From NCBI GenBank assembly GCA_034509925.1, contig CM067531.1:7852319-7916318 (forward strand): a DNA stretch of 64,000 nt, read 5' to 3'. The notes under the pieces were generated by a model, which saw nothing but the letters and a program-made list of their open reading frames with translations, was not told where the DNA came from and did no database searches. This DNA is from Hirudinaria manillensis (lineage: Eukaryota > Annelida > Clitellata > Hirudinida > Hirudinidae). Of the stretch, positions 1-11,574 are shown in pieces. How positions within the stretch are numbered: position 1 is the first letter of the stretch; every line of letters starts with the position of its first letter. The position numbers were made by a program, and so were the translations under genes.

Positions 1-611
1 AGATGACAAATCATTCTGAATACTGGTACTAAATCATTCTGAAAATGTAATAATAGCAATAGCAATGGTAATAATAAAAAATAATAATAATAATTGCATA
101 AAATTCTGTAATGCACTAAATTAATCGCTTATATAATGATATTTCTGTAACTGGATCCAAATTAATGACGCTTCGTATTTGATTCATGACGTCATCACAG
201 AGCCAGAAGTTGTGTCAAATGATCTGACAATAACATTTAATATTATACGTTTATTATGATCAACAGTGTACCACTGTAGTACTGTAGTACTGATGTAACA
301 GGATATAATTATAGGAGCACTAATGATATTACACATTGATATTTATTGAAAAATGAAGCCAAAGAAAGTTGATGCATGGAGTTAGGATTTATTTTCCTCG
401 AGAGAATAAAGTGGCATTAAAAAGAAGTAAATATATTTAAATTAAATATTTTAAATACATTTAAATAATAAAGTTTAATTATATTTAAATAATTAAATGT
501 ATTTAAATTTAACGGTTCAGATATAATTTTAACATCACACATTCTTGTAGAAACTCACTTTCATACAGTGAAAGGACAACAAACAGACATAATTTTATGT
601 TTATTGAATGA
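1..611. other. AT-rich intergenic sequence
   Basis: No exon with splice signals or recognisable protein similarity is seen on either strand. The stretch is AT-rich and contains ATTTAAAT-type short motifs between about 425 and 520. It forms the distal flank of the retrotransposon fragment that starts near 612. Confidence 0.6.
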
Positions 612-1150
612 CTTATTACTATTATTATTTTTTTTTCTTTATTAGCCCAGCCAACAACTCACAAAAAAACAATCAGTTCAAAATCCGATCCAATAATTTT
701 AGGTCCGCCAATGGGTCTGGGAGATCCCGTCAGACCATCGAGAAAAAAAGGACAATCGAGTCGATCTTACGAGTCATTGTACATTCAATTGAACTCTTCT
801 GTTTCCTTCTTCTCCAGGCGTTATTTTTAAACGTTCGCCAAATCTTATGGGTTTCCTGCATCGTTTTTATGAAGGTCCACATGAGGAACCTCCTCGAGAC
901 CCCAAATCTCCTCCAAACCCTCCAAGACTCTTCTGCTATTGCTCCTCTCCAGTTCAAGACCAGGGCGGTGATGGTACCTTTCTGACTCCGTTGTTCTGGC
1001 ATCGGATTATTTTCCTTCATCCATTGGTGGATTCCCGGAATGTCATACTTTGCGACTTTTGAAGCATGTATTTTATTCAAGTCGGCAATATCCGATGCCA
1101 CTGCCACGTCACACACGACGTATGTGAAGCTTTTCCATGCGCACAAATGA
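612..1150 (-). mobile_element. 5'-truncated non-LTR retrotransposon, 3' end of RT ORF plus poly(A)
   Basis: The minus strand holds about 138 codons ending at 730 that look like the region just downstream of the reverse transcriptase domain in non-LTR elements. Seen are a CDVAVASDIADLNKIHASKV block, KYDIPGIHQWM, and the hallmark VLNWRGAIAEESWRVWRRFG followed by a LIF-type helix. The C-terminal 140 residues of R2-like and related LINE ORFs have this arrangement; the match is recalled, not searched. After the stop comes about 90 bp of 3' UTR, an AATAAA signal and an A-rich tail (rev. of about 622-645). The ORF has no upstream RT core, so the copy is 5'-truncated at about 1150. Both flanks are ATT microsatellite, with CTATTATTATT on each side as a possible target-site duplication. 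The clade is not certain. Confidence 0.6.
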
Positions 1151-1163
1151 GGAATTTTTGTTC

Positions 1164-1193
1164 CTATTATTATTATTATTATTATTATTATTA
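1164..1193. repeat. (ATT)n microsatellite
   Basis: A run of about ten perfect ATT units directly abuts the 5'-truncated side of the retrotransposon fragment and may be its insertion target. Confidence 0.9.
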
Positions 1194-2413
1194 CTGATCC
1201 AATGTTTGTACCAATAGTATTATTAATAATAATATTACTGTAGCAATAATTTTCATATTAAAACTTGCATTCATCATCATCATCATCACAATCACAATCA
1301 CGTGCCCGCTCTAAAGAGCACACTTTCAAGTGAACTAGGGCTCTTCCTAGCCAATAAACAATCGTCTCAAACCCGGCCTATCACAACCATAATTTATAAT
1401 TTATTATAAATATTATCACCATAACTTATATTTTATTACAAATATCATCACCATAATTTTTAATTTATTACAAATATAATAATTATTCAGAATTTAAATT
1501 ATTATATCTCGTTAGATATCCTTTTGTCCTACATGCCACTGCATCTTATCACCACATTCCAAATTTGCAATCGATGACGTCACTCATTTGAAAATATTTA
1601 TTACAGACCGTTGTAATACTTTTAAATAATATTAATATCGAAATTCACAAATAATCATTTCAACCTTATATAAAAAAAAAAACACGTTCATAAAATACGC
1701 CTTTAAAAATGCATTCAATTGAAATAGAAAATTTGATTAATTTTTACATTTAAAATAAAAATTTAAAAAAAGAAATCATAATTTTATGCAGCAGCAGCAC
1801 AATTTGAATGATTTTCAAAAATCTCCGAGGTAAGGCTTACAGCGCTTCTTGATATTACATGACTATTACGACAAAAAATGCAAAAGATTTAAATTGAAGA
1901 AAGCATACAATGTAAAACGTGTGACTATTTTATTAATACCAGCTCTAAATGCTATCAAAATGGGTCAAGTAATGCGCTTTATCTACAGGCTTCGCTTGTA
2001 AACGTTGTAAACAGAACCGTAAAGAATAAGTGGTAATTTCGAGGGAAAAAGAAATGTTATTAAATTAAAAGGATTACAATTTCGAAAGAAGACATTGCAT
2101 CACACTCGTCTGCCAAAAACCTACCGCCCGCCTGCATAATTTCTAACTCGGCCATGCAGTCGTAGGAAAAAACCAGTAAGACTAAATTAAGTGAGTAATT
2201 AAGATAATGATCAAGAAATAAATATATTATTAAGAATATAATTAATCAATCTAGTGGTAAAAATAAAATATGAGGTCAAATACTTTCTAGAAACTTATCA
2301 CATTCAGGATCTTAGATAAGCGAATTGAAGAAATGAAGAGCCAAATCCTGGTCTCGATGGCTCTCCCCGTTCTAGAGATATGGCAGAGCAGCCAGATTTG
2401 CCCCGGTCGACAA
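1194..2413. other. 3' flank of junctophilin, probably including its 3' UTR
   Basis: No coding exon is supported here. The junctophilin stop codon lies at 2414-2416 on the minus strand, so its 3' UTR must extend leftward into this AT-rich stretch. I could not place a convincing polyadenylation signal. Short ATC repeats occur near 1266-1290. Confidence 0.5.
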
Positions 2414-4854
2414 TCACCGCGTCAACAGATTGAAAAATACAGCCGCTAGTCCGAGATTGATGGCAATCAAGAAAACCAGGAGTTGTCTCTGATGGCACCA
2501 GTTCTGCAAGTCGAGTAATTAAATTTAAGAAATTGATTTTTAAAAATCAAAATAAATGTTTTTAAACTTAAATATTTCAAGACGAATTCGATTTTAATCT
2601 TAAAATGAATTCCGGCTTATCTTGTTTCGATGGCTCGATGCTTCTGAAGCGTTTGATTGATAATGCTCCAGCGCAATTAATGAAAGTGTACAAATTCAGG
2701 GGCAAAAGCAACTATTCGCACAATCTATTCTTAATAAATAAATCTTAAAATTACTCGCAACCGGACAAAGTGCTTTGCATTTAAGGGTTTAATTTCGATT
2801 TTAAAAAAATTGCCATGAGAAATTTCTCGAGATAATTCTGAAGCAACGTCTAAATTGTCAGACACTAAAGTTACTGAGTAAGAAAAACTACTGACATTGG
2901 AGATAACACTGATGATTTATGGGGATGCTTAGACAAAAAAGCTAACAAAAATCCCGCCATTAAGAAATAGGGATGGCAACAGTCCCAGGTAATATTATTT
3001 AAACGTTTGTTTTTAACAGCGCACTAAAAATTGTGAAAAATATTAAATATTTTAAATTTTTCTCTTTTTTTTTTGTTTTATTTCAAGTTAATATTTCGTA
3101 AAATATTTTTGCCATCCCCTAGCAGAATAAGACTCCTGTAAACCTTACCCTGAACTCTCCAAAGCTAAGGACGAGCTCCTGTTGTCTCCTTCTTTCTTCT
3201 TCCTCCCTCAACTTTCTGATCTCTTCCCTCCTTCTCATGCTCATCACGTGTACTTCTTCCCTAGGCATGGCCGGCTCTTCAAGGGCCCTATTTTTCCTCC
3301 TGGAAACGTCCGGCATGCTCCCCATGGCCTCTCTGGCAGGTTTGGACGTGGACGAAGGTCTAACGATGGCAGGGGCTTCTTTTTGCCGAGTCGGAACTTT
3401 AGGCTCTTGGAAGAGGGAGGTTTTTATGACTTCTTCAAGTTGACCAGGGGGTAGGGTTTGTCTGCGCTCGTAGGAAAAGGGCGTAGGGACAAAGACCTGG
3501 CCGTGATGGTGATGGAGCATGGACCCTTGATCTACGTGATCTCCGTAGAACCCGGGATTCTGACCAGATAAGCCGCGCGGATTGTCGTAGCTGAAGGGTA
3601 CGTCGCTGGAAAACCGATTGTCGTTGTAATGCTTCTGTTCCTGAAGCAGCGCCTGTTGCTGCTGCTCGAAGAACTGCTGTTGTTGCTGCAGTTGAAGCTG
3701 CAACTGCTGCTGATGCTGATACAATTCCCAGGGGCTCCCAGTGGGTTCGGTAGCCTTCGGTTGGATGGCTTGGGTCGGTGCGTTGGACGTCTGAGTGGGT
3801 GGAGATTTGAGGCTCGGGGTTACCTTAGTAGCCTCTTCCTTGGTTTGATATTGGTCGAAATGGTCGTCTAACACCGTCTGGTTGACTGACTGCGAAAATT
3901 TCGGGTCGGCATTTTGATTGGAACCCTCGCGAGTCGTTCTGTGACCTGGAGGTGCTTTCTGGTTGGCTGGAACGGCCATGCTTATCTCTAAGTCTTGTAG
4001 CCTCTTTCTGGAGTCTTCTTTGTGATTTCTTTCAGACGACATGTTGGATGGGGTGCTGGAATTTGTAGCCGTCTTCTTGGCTTCGAACTGGCTCGTCGAA
4101 GTGCCGTTTGATATGTTGTGGGTGGTCGGAGCGTGGCGCGATGCGCTCTGGAAAGGCTGCATCGGTTTCTGTGCCAGGGACTTGAGCAGTCCCGACTCCA
4201 GACCGGCCGAAAGGAGGGCATTACCTATGGAGGGCAGGGGTAGTTTGGCCTCGTCAATGCTAGCCGCGGGATCTCCTGTGGTCGCCTTGACTCGGTTTAG
4301 GAAGGACTTTGCGTTCTGAAACTGATTCTGTGGATTGTAGTGATCAGTGAACTGGGAGACGAAGGAGACGGCGGCGTCCAAGGGGCTCGCATGTCCCCCC
4401 TCGTGGAGGTGGTGCTGTGGTCCACCCTTGGACTGGAAGTGAGGTATACCCAATATAGGAATTGCAGCGCACTTCTTTTCCAACTCTGTCGGAAAAACGT
4501 TCAACTCAGAATTCCAAACATTTTCAAAAACCTAAATTAATTTTTAAATTTATTAATATATCAGAAATAAATTATGAAATGAATCGGAAATAATTTGCGT
4601 CTTAACAAGAGATCGGTGTTACCATCATGACAGCATTGAAATTAGTGAGAAATATTATTTTTTGTAATTAAAAATAAATTAGAAAATTTCAAATCATTCC
4701 ACATCCTTTCAATCGATTACTTAAGAGACTCAAGATTCCGTCTCAGCTGCGAAAGAAGAATTTTTAAATGCAAGTGATTAGACAAAAGAGGATTAGGAAA
4801 ACATCGTCTTCCAAATCATTCTTAGATAAATGTTTTCTCTTTTAGGAGCTATGT

Positions 4855-4950
<96 letters not shown>

Positions 4951-5284
4951 TATTACATATTATGTTATATAATAAATGAATACTTATGCTTGATATCGCC
5001 AAGCAAAATAATTTTTTATTTATATTACTACAACATCCTGTTTGTTGAGGATACTATTTAACAGCCCCCCCGCCCTGTTGCTATTAACATTTTACGAATA
5101 TTTACCTGTTGTTATGCGAATAATTTGCAAATTAAAAGCACATAAAAAAACTTTAAACCAATCACGATTCTGCAGCTCGACAAATAAATGAGTTTCTACA
5201 AATGGAAAACAAAAAAAATCAAATTCACTGAAAATATTCGTAGCTTTCTCGTTTCAACACCCCTCATTCCGACTCTCTCCATAT

Positions 5285-5341
<57 letters not shown>

Positions 5342-5696
5342 ATGTATATATCTCCCCCCTCTCTCAATTTCTCTCTCAGGATCCAGAATTTCCTTCCCAA
5401 AGATAGCTGGAAAGAATAGCTGGAGCTCTCGGCTTTGTTTTTCCAGATCTTGGCCAAGCAGCTTCTTTTCATTTCCAAACATCCTCGGTCTTTTTAACCT
5501 CCCTACGAAGCTCCGTCTAAAAAAATTTTCTCCTGCCCGGATGATGAAGAGTTAGGCTTATGAACCGAGCATTGTTGTGAAAACAAACTCGTCCATCCAT
5601 CTGTCCATCCATCCGTCCATGCATACGTCCATCCGTCTATCCATCCATAAACCCATAAGGTTATCCAATAGTAGATGCAGAAGACAAACTTGGCCA

Positions 5697-5783
<87 letters not shown>

Positions 5784-8700
5784 CAGCCAATTACCAGAGC
5801 AGGAAAAAGTTGGCAGGAAGGAAAATATGCAGGAGGGTTGGAGGTTTTATTATTTATTTTGGTTCGTTGGAATATGGACTGCCGCCACTTTAAAGTTTTA
5901 AAGCCCTCGTTATAGTCGTCATCATCATCATCATTATCGTCATCATCGTCATCATCATCATCCTTCAATCTTAAACCTTAAGCTCGACTCTACTTTTTAC
6001 AATGAGATGCATCGAATTCCGTGAATGTTGATGAGCAGGTAATGGATATGCAAATTGATGACTGCGACGACGGAGCTAGAATTTCACAATTTGCAGTTCA
6101 GATGCGCTCAACAAATAATGGAATAATTATCATGAAATCATCTGTGATTTTTATGATAATTAATCCATTATTATCATAAAAATCACAGATGATTTCATGA
6201 ATAATAATAAAGTGGCTGGAATTAATTATAATAACTTATTACTAATCAATCTATTCATTGTGTTCTTTATTTAAATCGCAGAGAATGCCAAACCCGAACA
6301 TATACTTTCTGGTTAGACCTCTAACATACTAGAGTCAAATAATTTATCAGATAAATAATTTATTCATTCATGAATATTAAGCAGACTTTTAAAAAAATTT
6401 TATTATATTAAATTATATTAAAAGAATTTTCAACCTGCCATAAAATCCGGAGCATACTCCATGGCCTTCAGTCTGGCTTTCTCGGCATCTGATTGTGCCT
6501 TCTCGGCAGACTGCACGGCCAGTTCCGCTTTTGCCCTTGCCGTACCCATCCTGATTTCATAATTTAATTTATTATGTTAATTGGTTAGTCAATCAATTAT
6601 TACTTAGACTTTAGTATGACTCCACCCTAATTATAGGCGAGTTGATAATGAATATATTGCGCTGCTTAAAAGAGACCGGCATCAAAATCCAAGTCAGAAT
6701 CAATCATGGTTGGTTCACGATGTTGGTTTTCGTGATGCAAAAGAAAAAAAATCAAGTGAATGATATTTGCGTTAGGATTAGGGTTTAAGGTTAGGGTCAG
6801 GGTTAGGGTTAGGGTTTAAGGTTAGGATTTAAGCTTAGGGTTAGGGAAGGTAGTTGAATCTGCTCCCACTGGTAAATCGAGTGCATTTCGTGAATCGAAT
6901 TAATGAATTATTTTAGAACTTAAAATCAAAATAAGAAGAAAAAACAGGGAGAACACGCTCTCCTCGAAGGAATGTTTCCATTAAAATTGCCAATCCGGGC
7001 CTGGGGAAATCCCGGGTTGCAGGAAATGAACCTGAAACCATACGTGGTGTCGTTCGAGGCCGGAATGTATTTTAAATCTCCACGTTTTCAGACGTTTTAT
7101 TTTCATATTTCAGTTTTTTTTTTTTGTATTTTCATTTTTAAATGTTTTTCTCAATGAGAAATGTTTACGCTCTTTTTTTACGATTTCCCTACTTAAAAAT
7201 TCCGTCAATCTTTTAGGGAGGCCTCTGGATCTAGCGCCGAAACATTTTTTTTCCGTTTTATATTAAAGATGGCGATGAAGAAGATGATGATGATAAGGAT
7301 GATGGTGACCTCTTTTGACTGAGTAAAGCATTGGAAACGACCGCACGGATTGCCTTAATTAGTCATCATTCCAGAAACATTTTCTAACTCCATGTCGCGA
7401 CTGAGCGCTTTTAGAGTGTCCGAGCACGTGACCGCCAATCCTTTGCAATGACGTCACATCCTGCGCGGAAAGGAAGAAGCCGAGAAAGGTCGTATCGGAT
7501 CTCGGACCACAAATCGCGTGACACCATCATCTGGCTCAAAACCTTTTAGTTTCGACTCAATTTTCTAGGAGGAAAGTGAACGGAAATCGCCGACCGGAGC
7601 TCTCCAGGATTTGCCTTGTCTGGAAGAGGATGTCTGACTTGAGTGGAATGAATGAATGAACGAATGAACGATCGAACGAACGAACGAATGAATGAAGGAT
7701 GGACGGGCGGGCGGATGCGTGTAAATATGCTTAGAGGAATAGATGGATGGTTGGTTGGATGAATGGGCGGATGGACGGACAGACGGAGGGAGGGATGGAT
7801 GAATGAATGAATGAATGTAAGTCTTTCTACATGAATGATACAAGGGCGGTCGGACGGGTGGACGGATGGATGGATGAATGTAAGACTTTCCACGGGAAGG
7901 ATGGACGGACGGACGGACGGATGAATAATAGCAGGGACGAATTCATTGAATGATGAATGATAGCAATCGTTAAGTTACGCCAAGAATTTAAACCACGAGG
8001 AAATAGCAGGGACAGCCAAATTTAAAAGGTTAGCTATAGGAACTCATTTGGAATCCATTCAGAAGGACGTAAAATTATTCCGGCTGGAAAAATAAATTAT
8101 TTCTCTTCGAAGATGTATGGATGGGTGGATGGATGGATGGATGGATTAATGCTCGAATGAGCGGATGGATGAACGGATGGACGAATGGATAGGCGAATGG
8201 ACGGGCGGATGGAGAAACTGATGGATGGGTAGCTGGGCAATATTTCTTCGTTTGTTTATTTTGGCTTGGCTTTAAAGTTGCTTTAAGGTAATCATAATTC
8301 ATAACAAAAGACATTAACGATGACATCCACAATAATTTGAATATTTATTTGTTTCACTTTAATTCATTATTCATATTCAGGATTCGTGTTGGACAATATC
8401 GTTTGTTATGAATTAGTTGTAATATCTCTGACTTATGATAATTATCTGTTTCAATAATATACTGAAGTACAGTCCGCTCATTATAGATAGGAAAAAGTGA
8501 TTTTTTTATGGTAACTCATGTTATATTTCACGAAATTTACTCAAATTTTAGAATGTTATGTAAAAAGTGTTTATACATTGTAGTTGGCTGACACAAAAAT
8601 TGTTTTTGTTCGGACATCAACCTTGTTTGTCGTGGTTCGGGTTAGGGTTAGTATTAAGGTTAGGGTTAAGGTTAGGATGTGTTGATTAATTGGCTATTGT

Positions 8701-11543
8701 GCTTCTTCTATATATAACATCACCCAGTGTCTGTAATCTACACGAAGCTTTAAGTTTAGTTCTGCAAGTCCTAAAATCATAATATGGCATACCGTCACTG
8801 CAAATGGCGAGTTCCAACCTACCTGTTAATGGCAATTTCTGCCTTCTGAGCGGCAATCTGAGAAGCCCTTTGAGCAGCGGCTATGGCGTTGTCGACGTGT
8901 TCTTTCAACTTGTTGGTCCGCAATAGTAGAAACTTGCTTTTCCTTCCGGCGCTAACAAGCAGGTCGTTCTTGTACTTTCCTTCTTCCTTCAATCCGTCTG
9001 GAAAGGTCGTAGAACCGTAGCCGTGGCGTTTGTTGTTCTCCCACTCTCCCTCGTACTTGAGTCCGTCCGTCCGCTCGGCCACGCCGAAGCCCGACCTCTT
9101 GTCGTTCTTCCACTCGCCGGAGTAGGACTCGATGTCGCTGGCATCGGCGCTGTCGTCCTGATTGAAACTGGCGCAGCTCTCAGAAGTGACGGCGCTGACG
9201 GGCGAATAGCGCATCGACGAGGCGTAGCTGCTGCTGGCGTTGCTCTTGTTGGCCTCGTCCATCTCGTTCTTCCGCCGGAGCCAGCTACGGGCCGAGCCGC
9301 TGCCGGAGGTGAATCTACGCCTGTCTCCTGTAGACGAGGGACTGTTACTGAGATTGGCATCGTTTTCCAGCTCTTCGCTTCTCTGTTTCCTCAGTCTCAG
9401 ACCCTCAAAGGCTCTCTTCAGAGTAGCCTTGGCTTTGGACTTTGTCGGTTCTGCAGAATTGGACCGTCTCTGGTTGTCGGAGTCTGCCCGCCGCCCGGTC
9501 GACCTGATTTCAGACGTGGCACGCTTGGAAGAGAGGACGAAACCGCCTCTTATCTCCTCCATCCGTCTGTCTCTGTCCTTGACGATCTGATCCTCTTCGT
9601 TCTCGCTCCTCAGCGACGTCAGACTCTCCCTGCCGGCTTTTTGACGGCTTAGGGTGGCTATGCCGTACGGCACACTTCTCCTGACGCCGTAGCCGTGCCG
9701 GATTCCCCTCAGCCACTGGCCGGAATAGGTTCCTAGATGGATTCAAAGAGGGTTCAGTTTAGTTTTTTGATTTATCTGCAGATGATTTGAAGTTCCTTTT
9801 AGCAATGTTTTCATATAAAAATAATATTTATTTTTAGTTTTTTCTTTTAAGTTTCTTTTGTCTACCAAGAAAGAGTTTGTTGATTCTATCTTTTCATCCA
9901 TCCGAGTGATTGTCAGTCCATCCATTGATCCATCAGTTCAATTAGTCATCCGTCAATCCATGGATCAAAGTTAATTAATTGGACAGATGTACTTGAATCA
10001 AAAGTCAACCAAAGTCACGTATTTGAAGCTAACAACAAAGCATCTGTTCAAAGATGTTGAGAACACAAACAACATCATTAGTAATGACTATGATCACCGT
10101 AATTATTATTAATATTAATATTATTTTCACTAATGAAAGATTAATAATTACGGATTAATAATAATAATAATATAATATATTATATTATATTATATATTAT
10201 AATAATAATATAAGAATAATCGTTAATACAAATCATTAGTCATTGCCCAGCTTGTAATTTTATGACTTAATTAACATAATTTATTCAAGGAATTTTGGTG
10301 CGAATCACTCCAGTCTTTAATGCCCAAAAAAAGCATTTATCTATGGACAAGGGTATTGATCGATGACGATGAAGATGGAGTGATGATGACGATGATGAAG
10401 ATGATGATGATTAGTGAATAAAAGAAGAAGCAGAAGAAGATGATGATGATAATGATGATGATGATGACGACGACGATCAATACGATATTGATGGAATCAG
10501 ACTCGCAAGGGTATTCAATTCCAATATATTTCGCTGTTGTATCGAAAGACAGATCAATCAATTGAATTTCGTTCAATCACATGTTGGAATTATTAATCAA
10601 TCATTCAATCAACCACTACGGCAGGCCAGCAAATGGCCGGCACGCACTCGTTTCACCTGCAGATTTATTTGGCGCACAGCTTTTCAATAAGAAAATTCAC
10701 AGAATTTTTTTTTATTGGATGCCGATAGGATTCGAACCCGAATCGAAGCACCAATCAGAAGCAGGGGATCCAAAAGCCGTGATTGGTCGAACGGAATATC
10801 ATCATAACAGTCTCCATTATTTTCTTCACCTCAAAACTATCATCATCGCTATCGTTATCATCATCATCATCATCATCATCAACTTTCTCGTTCAAGATTG
10901 CATTTGAAATTCTAATCACGTGGAATATTTCTCCCTAATGGGTAGGACCTCATTAGGCTGCGCAGGTACGGAGAAATAGGCAAGCAGACGAGAGAAAATG
11001 GAAAAAAGCAGAATGGGAAAGATAAAAAAGGAGAAAAGGAGAGGTAGAGAAACTGAGAGAGAGGAAAACATTCGTCCATTGGAATCGAAGAAGTAGCCCT
11101 AGGTGGGTTTCTGGATTGGCGGGCTGTAATTAAGAGCAGACGTTTTTGGAATAACAATCTCTGCAACTCCATCGTTGTTTGCCGAGTTTTCTTTCATTCT
11201 TCCACCCATCCAACCGTCTGTCCACGTATTCTGTCCATCCAGTCCTTATAATCGCATCTATTCATTCATTTATTCGTTCATCTATCCATCCATAGCTAAT
11301 GAATCGGATACAAAGAAGTAGTTTTTTCAAACCACCCTTGGCGGTGTAAAATGCACCTAATGACCCCAACAAACAGGAGATTATTTGTCGGATGCCTCTA
11401 TCCAGTGAATGGCAGAACCTTTAGACAAAAACCTTACTGGAAAATAATAATAATAATGTATTATATTCTTAACGAATTCTAGTGCTATTCTACTTAATAA
11501 TTTCGGTCGTTATCATCATGACCACTCCTGCCACCAGACTATC

Positions 11544-11574
<31 letters not shown>

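Noticed and set aside
608..985. Plus-strand open frame opposite the retrotransposon fragment
   Set aside because: It is the antisense of the RT-derived frame and begins in an ATT run; no protein similarity.
730..1146. Reading of the RT-derived frame as a host gene or a junctophilin 3' exon
   Set aside because: Junctophilin is complete at 2414, and the AATAAA plus A-rich tail and truncation fit a retrotransposed fragment.
2304..2498. Minus-strand open frame of 64 codons
   Set aside because: It overlaps the junctophilin membrane exon in a different frame; the correct frame gives the conserved [11 protein letters not shown] end.
5558..5968. Long minus-strand frame with poly-Ile and poly-Asp
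   Set aside because: Created by (ATT)n and ATC/GTC repeats.
10719..10760. tRNA gene on the minus strand
   Set aside because: The B-box is perfect but the T-stem, acceptor stem and anticodon arm do not form.
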